The notes: a model not told the origin generated them from the sequence alone. 64,000 bases of DNA from Flavobacterium sp. JAS (GCF_020991455.1 NZ_JAJMOX010000001.1:434001-498000); one strand, 5' to 3'. Numbered from the stretch's first letter, positions 27,101 through 33,293 are shown. Numbers and translations: made by a program.

Positions 27101-30040
27101 AGCTTAAACGGCGCCATTACAAATCTGAATCAGGTAAATATTACAGTTGATACACCAGCAGCGCCAATCAACGGAGGACCGGTTCCATCATTAGAACCGT
27201 TAACCGGAATGGTAAGTATCCTGGCAGGAACACCTGCGGGAGAATATGAGATTAAATATCATATTTGCGAAAAACTAAATTCTGGCAATTGTAATGACGC
27301 AACAGTATTTATTACAGTAGTTGGACCATCAATTTTGGCAGTCAATGATGCAGTAAATAATGTTAACGGATATGTGGGAGCGACAAATGTGATAAATGCT
27401 ATTTCAAATGATTTATTAAATGGAGTTGCCGTTCAATTATCTCAAATTAATATTACTTCAATAAATACGATAACTCCGGTCGATTATATTTCAGGAAGTC
27501 CGGTGCCGGTATTAAATATAGCAACAGGAAGTGTAGATGTTCTGCCGGGAACTTCAGCAGGAACTTATACTATTCATTACGGAATCTGCGAAAAATTAAA
27601 TGCAATAAACTGTAGTGAAGCCGACATTGTAATTGAGATAAATGCTGCTACAATTATTGCCAATGATGATATTGAGGTTAATATAAATGGTTATGTTGGA
27701 ACACCAAAAGCATTAAATATTATCGACAATGATACCTTCAACGATTCGTCAATAGTAGGTAAAAAAGCAAAAGTCACTTCGATAAATATCAGTCAAATCA
27801 CGATTACGGTTTTAAATACAGCAAATCCGATAAATGGAAATCCAAATGTGCCAGTTTTAGATCCTGCAACCGGAATTGTAAGTGTTCCGGCTGGAACTCC
27901 TGCAGGATTATACACGATTCGATATAGAATTGCAGAAAATTTAAATCCGGCAAATTTTGATGAAGCAACTGTTTTTATAACGGTAACAGCTGCTACAATT
28001 CAAGCAAATAGTGATACTGTTCTCAATATTAATGGTTTTCAGGGGCAGGCCAATGTTGTAAATGCAATAACAAACGATAATCTAAACGGAGTTGCGGCTC
28101 AATTATCAGAAATTAGTATCGGAGTTGTTACGCCTGCCACTTCAATCAATGGAGGTCCGGTTCCTACTTTAGATATTATTACCGGAAATGTAAGCGTTCC
28201 TGCTGGTACACCAAGCGGAACTTACACAATTAGATATGAGATTTGCGAAAACTTAAATCCTACAAACTGTAGTCAGGCAGATATTATTGTAACCGTTATT
28301 TCGGGACCAATTATTGCAAACGATGATGCCATTGGAGGAATTAACGGTTTGGACGGAGCTAATAATGTAATCAATGTTCTAACCAATGATCTTTTAGATA
28401 ATACAGCCCCAACTATAGCACAAGTCAAAATAAATGTGGTTTCGCCTGCGGATGTTATCAATTCAGCAGCGGTTCCGGTATTAGATATGAATACTGGTTT
28501 GGTAAGTGTTCCAGCAGGTACTTCCTCAGGAATTTATACTATTGTGTATCAAATCTGTGAAAATCTAAATGCTACAAATTGTGATCAGGCGGTTATTAAA
28601 ATAACAGTTACGCAACCATCAATAGCATTAGTGAAACAAGGCGTTTTCTCTGATACAAATGGTGATGGATATGCAGAGCCGGGAGAGCTAATTCGTTATT
28701 CATTCTCGATTACCAATACAGGAACCATAGATTTGAACAACGTGATTGTTACAGATCCAAAAGCGACTATTACAGGTACGCCAATTGCAACGTTGGCAGT
28801 AGGTCAGACAAACGTAACAAACTTCACAGGTACTTATGTATTAACCCAGACTGATATTAATTTAGGGTTTGTTCAAAATCAAGCTTTAGTTACTGCTCAG
28901 CCTTTGGTAGGAACAGCTATTCAGGATTTATCAGATAGTAATGATCCTACTTTAATAGGTGATAACGATCCTACGATTACACCAGTAGATCAATTTAAAG
29001 ATTTGACCTTAATAAAAGGAGGGCAATTATCAGGAACTGGTGGAGCAGGCTCAATAATTAATTACAGTTTTGTTGTAGAAAACACAGGTAATGTGATATT
29101 GAATAACATCGAAATTGCCGATCCATTATTAAGTAACAGTGTTATTGCAGTTACTCCAAGTACATTATCTCCTGGACAAACCGGTACAGCAACTGCATCA
29201 TATACGGTGACAATTCTGGATGCTTTAGCAGGAGAAGTAGTAAATACGGCCATCGTTATTGGAGATGCCCCTGACGGAAAACAAGTTATAGATATATCTG
29301 ATAGTGACGATCCTACTCTTACAAATGATGATGATCCTACTGTTGTCGATTTAACATCAGTTCCAACAATAGCAATTATTAAAACAGCAACATTCAATGA
29401 TGAAAACAAAAATGGATATGCAGAAATTGGAGAAACCGTAACCTATCATTTTGCTATTACAAATACCGGAAATATTCTTTTGGTAAACATCATAGTTAAA
29501 GATCCTAAACCGGGAATTGTTATTACAGGAGATCCAATTATTCTAAGAGCAGATGAAACAAATACCGATAATTTTGTAGGAACCTATACTTTAACAGCTG
29601 AGGATATTGCTGTAGGAAGTGTAGAAAATCAAGCGACAGTTCAGGCAGTTGATCCAAAAGAGCGAGTTATAACGGATAAATCAGATGATAATTCGATTCT
29701 GGAAGATGATCCAACAATACTTCCATTAAATGCTTGTAAAATCACGGTTTACAATGCAGTTTCTCCTAATGGAGATGGTATGAATGATATTTTCAAAATT
29801 GATGGAATCAAATGTTATTCAGATGCTTATGTAGAGATTTATGATCGTTGGGGAGTTTTGGTTTATGATGCTCATGGTTATGATAATGAATCGGTTGTGT
29901 TTAGAGGAATTTCGGAAGGAAGAGCAACTGTCAAACAACAAGATGGGTTGCCTGACGGAACTTATTTTTATGTAATAACCTATAAAACATATCTAAATGA
30001 ACCTATTAGTTTAACAGGGTATTTGTATATCTCCCAATAA
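15188..30040 (+). CDS. Giant multi-domain surface adhesin with type B T9SS C-terminal domain
   Basis: Predicted secreted cell-surface protein of 4950 residues. I chose the ATG at 15188 over an upstream GTG at 15128, because it begins a normal signal peptide (MKLNYSDRLHKG... ending YIFSQ, residue 31) and the GTG overlaps the predicted promoter. Order of parts: about 16 PKD/Ig-like modules (32-1460), 11 Ig-like YQW modules (1461-2499), a diverged linker module, about 18 cadherin-like modules (2582-4478), three DUF11/DUF7507-like repeats (4479-4851), and a gliding-motility-associated CHU_C domain (4852-4950) with SPNGDGMND, YDRWG and LPDGTYFYVI. That last domain is the type B sorting signal for the type IX system. 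It resembles SprB in plan but is shorter and no sprC, sprD or sprF is adjacent. It could bind surfaces, polysaccharides or other cells; the ligand is unknown. It is monocistronic, with its own promoter and terminator. Confidence 0.9.
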   Translation: MKLNYSDRLHKGLNKTLFFFLFVFPVYIFSQNCTVNANADRIICPGGSTSLPPDQFYLLGTANTTPGSIFLQNPVWTQIAGPAVQIVDPTAVQSLVKGAIPGNTYTFRLTAQCGDGFTISNDVVIMVSSLTLATAGEDKTYCQGTYPLNGNTVGASETGNWSVVGSNGAGVSISNPTSPNTSISVSGNSSGSTTLRWTITNPTSNCTSFDEVVITSFGGRMPVTAGADKTLSNCFSATQNVNLNGSFGGTMPGQQQGTWTVVSGPNIPSFDNANDNNTNVSGLVEGTYVFKWTVAGTCANGSDEVTVIVPPPTADVTNVASSNKYYCDGRTSTVLQGTVPLYVNETVQWTQTGGPTAVIQNPTSPSTVVSGMTTMGTYTFLYTLTNSSTNCVRTGTHTVTLEEVISISGGSDQILGCSVSTATIPVTYVGNGKMSWQIVDGPIVNPLLNPPYPSYPTALVTFTGNSVVVGQLTFSGTYIVRLIKAPDKGSQCETVYDDVSIVVSATPSTSSAATSQILPCNSTSAALAGNIVVAGVGKWSQMSGPSTAVFSNVNSPTTQVSSLVNGTYMFRWTISGGEACAVSQSTSQIVVSSAMPTISQAGNDQAICFGSPVQLQGDAVLNSETGTWTVSPNAGIVFNNIHDPNAIAKGLAQNTTYTFTWTIANGCGSSADTVDVVTNNTPGADANAGTDQCLASGTTTLVLDGNDPAPGTGLWTQTAGAAAVITDPTLYNATVTGLTDGNYAFKWTVSNVGCTNGEDSVAITIAPTITVADAGTNQSLCTSTATLTGNAPATDETGLWELVSGGDGPIIADPTSPVTTVSGLTPGSWVYKWTISKGACASSSDSVQLNIDQAPSQAIAGPDQVMCNQSSVTLAATAPTVGSGIWSLVSGPNSPVFSNAKSPTSTLSGLITGEYILEWTTYTGINCPQSKDQASVKVTEVAAAGPDYTTCLTGPLYLEGNDGSTGTWSYVSGPNTPTVTTTGNSTASVTGLIPGTYVFRYTIPAQGACPQTSDDISIIINGQITTTPNAGTDQAFCDVGLAGIHLTASSLDVGTTGKWTKLFGPAGGSFSDDTNPDTFFLNPGYGTYVFNWTVNSGTCNASDQVRIENAEPPSPALAGGDNTICGSVTELTAIPPLAGTGQWDQVSGPTIAVFSSRILPNTTVSNLTQTGGVYVFSWTVSNGALCTPNTDTVQITVTADLTVPDAGPDQTICESDNATLAGNTITAGTGQWTKVSGPAGSFSDDASPTSSFTPSGDGTYVLRWTAVNLSCTASDDMTLTVDPLPTTSNAGTPISICEFQPLTLAANTPTIGTGLWAQVSGPSNVVFETPTSPTTAVFGAQPGVYIFSWTISIGFCSPSSSNVTATINALPPLADAGADQKICNTSTTTLNGNNPSAGTGAWTFVSNSGNTALITNPNIFNTTVTNLSVGTTRLKWTISSGSCTPYSDEVSIERASDLTISPLTSDSTICQGGTITLNTTPTGSIAPYTYQWQTSSNGISGWTDISGQTSASYTTNSSLTNGEYYYRVNVSSTCTLVTSNVAKLTIIADPLVTTQPVGNTICSGATHTMSVAATTTNSNAGVIAYQWQSSADGVSGWTNVSGGSGANTNTYTTSALTSSLYFRAQITQSGSGCESFSNPALVNVTTITAQPTTPAAICVGGIVNISISASLNGGSGTLSYQWQSNSGSGFVNETNPTATTTNFTSDVLNITTQFRCLVTSSTTNCTLTSNTVTATVVPDPAISVQPTGGIVCSGGALTLSVTATGGTPSLNYQWYTSSDNVSFALISGATSNTYNTPALTTDTYYRVDVSATGNGCGLVTSNSVLVDVIPDPVVTLQPVGNTICSGATHTMTVVASGDPAGGVLVYQWQRSTNGTTGWVNTTGGSGATTASYTTGALTSTFYYRVRIRQAANGCEVYSDPVPVFVVTITAQPVAPAAICVGGTVIISISASLNGGAGTLSYQWQGISGSGFVNESNASATTANFTSEVLNTTTQFRCLVTSSTTNCTLTSNAVTATVVPDPTITAQPTGATICSGGNDTLSVTATNGTPNLTYQWYSSLNNTTFSAIGGATSATYVTPALTQTTYYRVDVSASGNGCTTVTSNVAMVTVLSAISIVTQPVLKTNICSGSNATLNVVAAGGTGNYTYQWKSSTVLAGPYTDIAGANAATYITPNLTETTFYQVVVSNSTQGCIPVTSSIAAVIIPSIIAQPVTPSIVCIGGTVSLSTLASANNGSASFDYQWQSSSDGTTGWTNVTGGTGATNPNYTTEPLLVSTYYRCVITSSNPTCTLITNVVKATVIPSPTITTQPVGGNICEGGTFTMTSGATSGSGSFTYQWQKSLDGSTGWANVTDGSGANTTTYTTGPLTADTFFRLHVTDSGNGCGTINSDPAKVDVFESPLISTEPTDGEVCINQSHTFTVVASGNIPASTILYQWQTASALAGPYSNVTNGSGGTTASYTTPAYVTPGNRYFRVLISQSQSGCQSISNHVILNVFDVPLAPIGDITQQPSCNNATGIIAISTPDLGTGYEYSKDGVTFQASNIFSGLSSGAVQIYVRRIGLSTCISLPASFAIFDRICAVPETFASISGDTGGTTIRTILDSDLLNGVILNPVDVTVTVNSISSFLTFDPVTNKITVAPGTPADNYTLTYTICENTNLSNCSTTTETISVTTSGIDAVIDIVPMLLNGSNEHLAVINALTNDKLASLPATISNVQISVTKPATPINGGGIPVLNIATGDVDVPAGTVSGLYEIEYMICEIAVPSNCDISRIIIPVGSALIDADDDVAEDINGHLGQMNVVNAFANDSLNGVPITILNLDKITVTQNTAATPLYPGANVPVFSTATGNVSVPEGTPADTYYITYTICEKLNPTNCADASIAIVVDAAPIVVNDDVVNNVNGYDGDVNAINAYTNTAGADSFDGEIININLAGILTPTVKTPATPKTPGAPVPELTVSSGRVTVPPGTPAGQYQIEYEICENLNPGNCDDAFITINVVAPAIVANDDTVLNVNGYAGANDVINAFDNDLLNGGILNLPTITVTVTSFPSAINGGPIPIFDSATGLVSVPAGTPAGEYKFVYKICENLNPTNCDDAVITITVVPAEIDAVNDANFAPINGFIGDPNALNALDNDTLNGSDVVLSEVTISNVIPASPINGGLVPVLNPATGIVSVPAGTSAGVYIIGYQLNEKLNLSNNDTAVITIEVSAPVIIANDDTVANINGYVTTTNAIDVLLNDTLNGAATDISKVNITVENAATPINGGSIPVLEPLTGFVSVPAGTPAGDYEIIYHICEKTNPTNCNNATIFINVVSAPIDAVNDAATNINGFVGAANVVNALTNDRLNGLAVIPSQVTISSVVPATPINGGAIPVLDPLTGLVNVPGGTAAGTYIIEYRLSENLNTTNFDIATITIDVVAPSIIANNDSTSIINGYVGANNVVNAITNDRLNGSDIQLIKITISSLTTTTPSNYVTGNPVPVLNILTGNVDVPAGTSAGIYIIHYGICEKLNPLNCSEADITIDVSAATINADNDFANNINGYVGANNVVNALTNDDLNGVAASILQVNIHSLGTTAPITSTNGIVPVLNELTGNVDVPAGTSGGTYIIQYEICEKLNPANCSQANIIIIVDRPAILAEDDLISNINGYRGAPEVLNAFTINDKYNGIPLTDVNLVIRTVISPATPINGGFVPFLVTATGLVTIPERTPAGVYQIRYLLCDKLNPLNCDDALITVVVIEPPIIANDDQANNINGYAGANNVVNAYDNDTLDGAPLVFTDFKGELISQASSINGKPVPVLNVLTGNVDVPAGTHAGEYFIVYKICGTLNTSNCDEAVIRIRVVAAPIDAVDDDLSSTPINGFTGTTNAVNALDNDTLNGIPVIPSEVLITNVIPATPINSGLIPVLDAATGVVSVPAGTPAGTYTISYTLREVSTLTNNDTAVITIVVQAPLIVANDDNLANVNGYVATNNAIDILTNDSLNGAITNLNQVNITVDTPAAPINGGPVPSLEPLTGMVSILAGTPAGEYEIKYHICEKLNSGNCNDATVFITVVGPSILAVNDAVNNVNGYVGATNVINAISNDLLNGVAVQLSQINITSINTITPVDYISGSPVPVLNIATGSVDVLPGTSAGTYTIHYGICEKLNAINCSEADIVIEINAATIIANDDIEVNINGYVGTPKALNIIDNDTFNDSSIVGKKAKVTSINISQITITVLNTANPINGNPNVPVLDPATGIVSVPAGTPAGLYTIRYRIAENLNPANFDEATVFITVTAATIQANSDTVLNINGFQGQANVVNAITNDNLNGVAAQLSEISIGVVTPATSINGGPVPTLDIITGNVSVPAGTPSGTYTIRYEICENLNPTNCSQADIIVTVISGPIIANDDAIGGINGLDGANNVINVLTNDLLDNTAPTIAQVKINVVSPADVINSAAVPVLDMNTGLVSVPAGTSSGIYTIVYQICENLNATNCDQAVIKITVTQPSIALVKQGVFSDTNGDGYAEPGELIRYSFSITNTGTIDLNNVIVTDPKATITGTPIATLAVGQTNVTNFTGTYVLTQTDINLGFVQNQALVTAQPLVGTAIQDLSDSNDPTLIGDNDPTITPVDQFKDLTLIKGGQLSGTGGAGSIINYSFVVENTGNVILNNIEIADPLLSNSVIAVTPSTLSPGQTGTATASYTVTILDALAGEVVNTAIVIGDAPDGKQVIDISDSDDPTLTNDDDPTVVDLTSVPTIAIIKTATFNDENKNGYAEIGETVTYHFAITNTGNILLVNIIVKDPKPGIVITGDPIILRADETNTDNFVGTYTLTAEDIAVGSVENQATVQAVDPKERVITDKSDDNSILEDDPTILPLNACKITVYNAVSPNGDGMNDIFKIDGIKCYSDAYVEIYDRWGVLVYDAHGYDNESVVFRGISEGRATVKQQDGLPDGTYFYVITYKTYLNEPISLTGYLYISQ
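15281..19567 (+). repeat. Array of about 16 PKD/Ig-like modules (type A)
   Basis: Protein-level tandem repeat of about 89 residues per unit. Each unit opens with AGxDQxxC, continues with GTGxWxxVSGP and GTYxFxWT, and ends with a second Cys before a SxD step. All 16 units I could separate keep both cysteines, which suggests one disulfide per module. DNA identity between units is low, so these are old duplications. Confidence 0.85.
19568..22684 (+). repeat. Array of 11 Ig-like modules with YQW core (type B)
   Basis: Units of about 94 residues with TxQPxxxxIC, the core YQWQ or YQWY, GGSGA and YYRxxV, then a second Cys. Every unit keeps the cysteine pair. A twelfth, diverged unit lies at about 22685-22930. 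Units 2-4 and 5-7 form a larger tandem duplication. Confidence 0.85.
19841..21532 (+). repeat. 846-bp higher-order tandem duplication of three Ig-like modules
   Basis: Modules 2-3-4 (19841-20686) and 5-6-7 (20687-21532) match in order and give the same unit length of 846 nt (282 codons). Shared landmarks are QPVGNTICSGATHTM, then PAAICVGG with ISISASLNGG, then a YQWY module. Confidence 0.8.
22931..28621 (+). repeat. Array of about 18 cadherin-like NDD/NG modules (type C)
   Basis: Units of about 104-108 residues with IxANDD, NINGYVGANNVVNA, NDxLNG, PINGGPVPVLD, TGxVSVPAGTPAGTY and usually ICEKLNPxNC. Units start at 23207, 23522, 23846, 24182, 24494, 24809, 25121, 25433, 25754, 26072, 26390, 26702, 27020, 27332, 27653, 27998 and 28310, after a diverged first unit at 22931. 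The Asp/Asn-rich starts would suit calcium binding, as in cadherin-type adhesins; that is inference. Confidence 0.85.
28622..29740 (+). repeat. Three DUF11/DUF7507-like repeats before the sorting domain
   Basis: Three units beginning near 28622, 29005 and 29371 share a lysine-containing first strand, GExxxYxFxITNTG, and NxxVxDP. Each unit ends in an Asp-rich stretch with DPT (for example DSDDPT). Confidence 0.8.
29741..30037 (+). other. Type B T9SS sorting domain (gliding motility-associated C-terminal domain)
   Basis: The last 99 codons hold SPNGDGMND, VEIYDRWGVLVYD, LPDGTYFYVI and a final LTGYLYISQ, the order typical of CHU_C / TIGR04131-type domains that mark cargo for type IX secretion. 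Confidence 0.9.
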
Positions 30041-30059
30041 TATAAATGTTTATTGGTAT

Positions 30060-30097
30060 AAAAAAGACCTTTCTAGATTTTAGCAAAGGTCTTTTTT
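30060..30097 (+). terminator. Rho-independent terminator of the giant adhesin gene
   Basis: AAAAAGACCTTT pairs with AAAGGTCTTTTTT across a 12-nt loop and ends in a T-run, 20 nt after the stop codon. Confidence 0.88.
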
Positions 30098-30311
30098 ATG
30101 TATTGTTATTTCGGGACTAGACAATATGTTGTGGCGATATAATCAAATTCCGTATTTTATTTATAATAAATCTAAAAGCATCAAAAAATACTGTGTTTTT
30201 CGCAAAAAATCCCTAAAATTCATTCGTTTTTTTAAATAAAAATTTCTTTATAATGAAATTTAACTTATTATGTTAAAAATGAATGTGTTAAGTTTTAAAA
30301 AATCGTTTTCG

Positions 30312-30343
30312 TTGTTTTTTATATTCATTTTTTTTTAACTTTA
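30312..30343 (+). promoter_or_regulatory. Possible promoter of the CBS-pair gene
   Basis: A TTG at 30312-30314 and TAACTTTA at 30336-30343 (one mismatch to TAnnTTTG) are 21 nt apart, close to the Bacteroidota -33/-7 spacing. Confidence 0.4.
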
Positions 30344-30365
30344 TAGGACTTAAAATTTTTCAGAT

Positions 30366-30791
30366 ATGACTGTAAATCAAATACTAAACGCAAAAGGAAA
30401 AAATGTTTATTCCGTACTTTCAACAACAACAGTTTATGAAGCGCTGAAAGTAATGGGAGAAAAAAACATTGGGGCAATTCTGGTTATTGATGGAACCGAT
30501 TTAAAAGGAATATTGTCTGAAAGGGATTATGCCCGAAAAATTGTTTTGAAAGACAAGTCATCAAAAGAAACCTTTGTACACGAAATCATGGAAATCGATG
30601 TTTCTTCGATAAACCTTTCAAATAATATTGAAGATTGTATGGAGTTGATGAGTACCAAAAGAATCAGACATTTGCCAGTTATGGAAGATGGAATTGTGGT
30701 AGGAATAATTTCGATCAGTGACGTTGTAAAAGCGATTATAGAAATTCAAAAAGACACTATAAATCATTTAAATTCTTATATTTCTCAGTAA
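30366..30791 (+). CDS. CBS domain-pair protein
   Basis: Stand-alone Bateman module of 141 residues: two CBS domains (about 8-65 and 75-130) and no catalytic or DNA-binding domain. ILVIDGTDLKGILSERDYARK and LPVMEDGIVVGIISISDVVK are the typical beta-strand/helix ends of each CBS unit; the RDYARK and SDVVK steps resemble adenosine-nucleotide-binding members. Proteins like this sense AMP, ATP or related ligands, but the target here is unknown. It is flanked by its own promoter and terminator, so it is probably a single-gene unit between the adhesin and malic enzyme. Confidence 0.88.
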   Translation: MTVNQILNAKGKNVYSVLSTTTVYEALKVMGEKNIGAILVIDGTDLKGILSERDYARKIVLKDKSSKETFVHEIMEIDVSSINLSNNIEDCMELMSTKRIRHLPVMEDGIVVGIISISDVVKAIIEIQKDTINHLNSYISQ

Positions 30792-30819
30792 TATAAAATC
30801 AAAAAATAAACTTTATTAG

Positions 30820-30850
30820 ATAGTCCAAATTATAATGGACTATTTTTTTT
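30820..30850 (+). terminator. Rho-independent terminator of the CBS-pair gene
   Basis: ATAGTCCA (30820-30827) pairs with TGGACTAT (30836-30843), followed by T residues. Confidence 0.85.
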
Positions 30851-30917
30851 GGTTTAACGAAAACGTTTTTTTAAGAAAAGAAAAACATAAAAAGACGCCA
30901 TTTTAAACCAAGACTTA

Positions 30918-30925
30918 TATCTTTG
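30918..30925 (+). promoter_or_regulatory. Predicted -7 element for malic enzyme
   Basis: TATCTTTG fits TAnnTTTG, 25 nt before the ATG at 30951. No clear -33 TTG. Confidence 0.5.
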
Positions 30926-30950
30926 TAAGCTAGAATAAAAGCTAAATATA

Positions 30951-33242
30951 ATGAACAAAGAGAGTAAAAGAAGAGAAGCGTTACTGTATCATTCAGAACC
31001 AACTCCAGGAAAAATTCAGGTAGTTCCAACAAAAAAATACGCAACCCAAAGAGACTTATCTTTGGCTTATTCACCTGGTGTTGCTGAACCATGTTTAGAA
31101 ATCGCAGCAAACATAGACGACGTTTATAAATACACAGCAAAAGGAAATCTGGTTGCCGTTATTTCAAACGGTACAGCTGTTTTAGGACTTGGTGATATTG
31201 GTCCTGAAGCTTCTAAACCAGTTATGGAAGGAAAAGGTTTGTTGTTTAAAATTTTCTCTGATATTGACGTTTTTGATATTGAAATCGGAACAAAAGATAT
31301 TGAAGAATTTATCCAGACCGTTAAAAATATTGCTCCAACTTTTGGAGGAATAAATCTTGAAGATATTAAAGCACCTGAATCTTTTGAAATAGAAAGAAGA
31401 CTGGTAGAAGAATTGGATATTCCGGTAATGCATGACGATCAGCACGGTACGGCAATTATTTCTTCGGCAGCTTTAATCAATGCACTTGAATTAGCAGGAA
31501 AAAAAGCAGAAGATGTAAAAGTAGTAGTTTCTGGTGCAGGTTCTGCAGCGATAGCTTGTACTGATTTATATGTTTTATTAGGAGTTAAAGTTGAGAATAT
31601 CCAAATGTTTAATAGTAAAGGACTTTTAACAAAAGATAATCCTTCACTATCAGAATTGCAATTAAAGTATGCAGTAAATGGTCCTAAAATTGAATTAGCA
31701 GAAGCTGTAAAAGGAGCAGATGTTTTCATCGGATTGTCTTCGGGAGATATTCTTTCGGCTGAAATGTTGTTGACAATGAAAGATAATCCAATTGTTTTTG
31801 CAATGGCAAATCCAAATCCGGAAATCGATTATAATTTAGCTACAGAAACTCGTAAGGATGTTATTATGGCTACAGGACGTTCAGATTTTCCTAATCAGGT
31901 AAATAACGTACTAGGTTTTCCATATATTTTTAGAGGAGCGCTAGATGTTAGAGCAACTAAAATTAATGAAGCTATGAAAATGGCTGCCGTAAAAGCTTTG
32001 GCTATATTGGCAAAAGAACCAGTTCCAGAACAGGTAAATGTGGCTTATGGCGCAACAAAATTAGGATTTGGTAACGATTATATTATTCCTAAACCATTCG
32101 ACCCAAGGTTGATTACTGTAGTTGCTCCGGCAGTTGCAAGAGCAGCGATGGAATCTGGTGTTGCAAAACATCCTATTACAGACTGGGCAGCTTATGAAGA
32201 TGCACTTCGTGAGCGTATGGGTAATGATAATAAAATGGTGCGTTTGATGACAAACCGTGCTAAAATGGACCCTAAAAGAATTGTTTTTGCTGAAGCAGAT
32301 CAGTTAAATGTACTAAAAGCAGCACAAATAGTTCACGAGGACGGAATTGGTTTTCCAATTTTATTAGGTAATAAAGAAGCAATTTTAGAGCTTAAAGCTG
32401 AGTTAGGTTTTGATGCTGAACTTGAAATCATTGATCCTAAAACAAACGAAGAAGAAGCAAGACGTAATAGATTTGCAAATTCATATTGGGAAACAAGAGA
32501 AAGAAGAGGTGTTTCGTTATTGGATGCTCAGAAATTCATGCGCGAAAGAAACTATTTCGCTGCAATGATGGTTAATGAAGGCGAAGCAGATGCTTTAGTT
32601 ACAGGTCATACAAGAAGTTATCCAACGGTTGTAAAACCAATGTTACAATTGATTGAAAAAGCGCCAGGAGCATCACTTGTTGCAACAGCAAACATGATGT
32701 TGACTTCTCGCGGACCAATGTTCTTATCAGATACTGCAATCAATATAAATCCTTCGGCAGAAGATTTAATTAATATTGCAATTATGACGGCAAAAACAGC
32801 AAAAATGTTTGGTGTTGAGCCAGTTATTGCGATGGTTTCTTACTCAAATTTTGGATCTTCAACAAGTCAAAGTGCTTCAAAAGTTAGAGAAGCTGTAGCG
32901 TATTTGCATAAAAATCACCCTGAAATGATCGTTGACGGAGAGATTCAGGCAGACTTTGCTTTGAACCAGGAAATGCTTGCTGAAAAATTTCCTTTCTCAA
33001 AATTGGCTGGAAAGAAGGTAAATACATTGATTTTTCCTAACTTAGAGTCGGCAAATATTACTTATAAATTATTAAAAGAATTATATAAAGTAAATTCTAT
33101 TGGTCCAATCATGATGGGAATGGGTAAACCGGTTCACATTTTTCAATTAGGAGCAAGTGTTGAAGAAATGGTAAATATGGCTGCAATTGCAGTTATTGAT
33201 GCTCAGGAAAAAGAGAATAAAAAAAATAAATTAGCTAAATAG
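30951..33242 (+). CDS. maeB: NADP-dependent malic enzyme with C-terminal phosphotransacetylase-like domain
   Basis: Oxidative decarboxylation of malate to pyruvate, giving NADPH. The 763 residues match the MaeB type: a malic enzyme part (about 1-420) with YSPGVAEPC, the metal-binding VMHDDQHGTA and a Rossmann-fold VVSGAGSAAIA, then a C-terminal domain (about 430-755) related to phosphate acetyltransferase, with VTGHTRSYPT and MMLTSRGPMF. In this class the second domain is regulatory, usually responding to acetyl-CoA, rather than an acetyltransferase. It follows its own promoter; ruvA begins 77 nt after its stop codon. Confidence 0.96.
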   Translation: MNKESKRREALLYHSEPTPGKIQVVPTKKYATQRDLSLAYSPGVAEPCLEIAANIDDVYKYTAKGNLVAVISNGTAVLGLGDIGPEASKPVMEGKGLLFKIFSDIDVFDIEIGTKDIEEFIQTVKNIAPTFGGINLEDIKAPESFEIERRLVEELDIPVMHDDQHGTAIISSAALINALELAGKKAEDVKVVVSGAGSAAIACTDLYVLLGVKVENIQMFNSKGLLTKDNPSLSELQLKYAVNGPKIELAEAVKGADVFIGLSSGDILSAEMLLTMKDNPIVFAMANPNPEIDYNLATETRKDVIMATGRSDFPNQVNNVLGFPYIFRGALDVRATKINEAMKMAAVKALAILAKEPVPEQVNVAYGATKLGFGNDYIIPKPFDPRLITVVAPAVARAAMESGVAKHPITDWAAYEDALRERMGNDNKMVRLMTNRAKMDPKRIVFAEADQLNVLKAAQIVHEDGIGFPILLGNKEAILELKAELGFDAELEIIDPKTNEEEARRNRFANSYWETRERRGVSLLDAQKFMRERNYFAAMMVNEGEADALVTGHTRSYPTVVKPMLQLIEKAPGASLVATANMMLTSRGPMFLSDTAININPSAEDLINIAIMTAKTAKMFGVEPVIAMVSYSNFGSSTSQSASKVREAVAYLHKNHPEMIVDGEIQADFALNQEMLAEKFPFSKLAGKKVNTLIFPNLESANITYKLLKELYKVNSIGPIMMGMGKPVHIFQLGASVEEMVNMAAIAVIDAQEKENKKNKLAK

Positions 33243-33293
33243 TAGAAATGATAAGGGTCGAATAATATTGTCGTATTTTTATTGCATTTTTAT

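Larger units (their letters stand above)
30041..30365 (+). other. 325-nt intergenic region between the adhesin and the CBS-pair gene
   Basis: AT-rich. It holds the adhesin terminator (30060-30097) and a probable promoter for the next gene (30312-30343). No ORF of note, tRNA or repeat was seen in the rest. Confidence 0.6.

Noticed and set aside
15188..30040. Possible CRISPR or mobile-element array, suggested by the many repeats
   Set aside because: The repeats are in frame, about 270-320 nt long, diverged at DNA level and encode protein modules.
15188..30040. Calling the giant protein SprB
   Set aside because: The plan is similar, but it is shorter than the SprB I know, and sprC, sprD and sprF are not adjacent.
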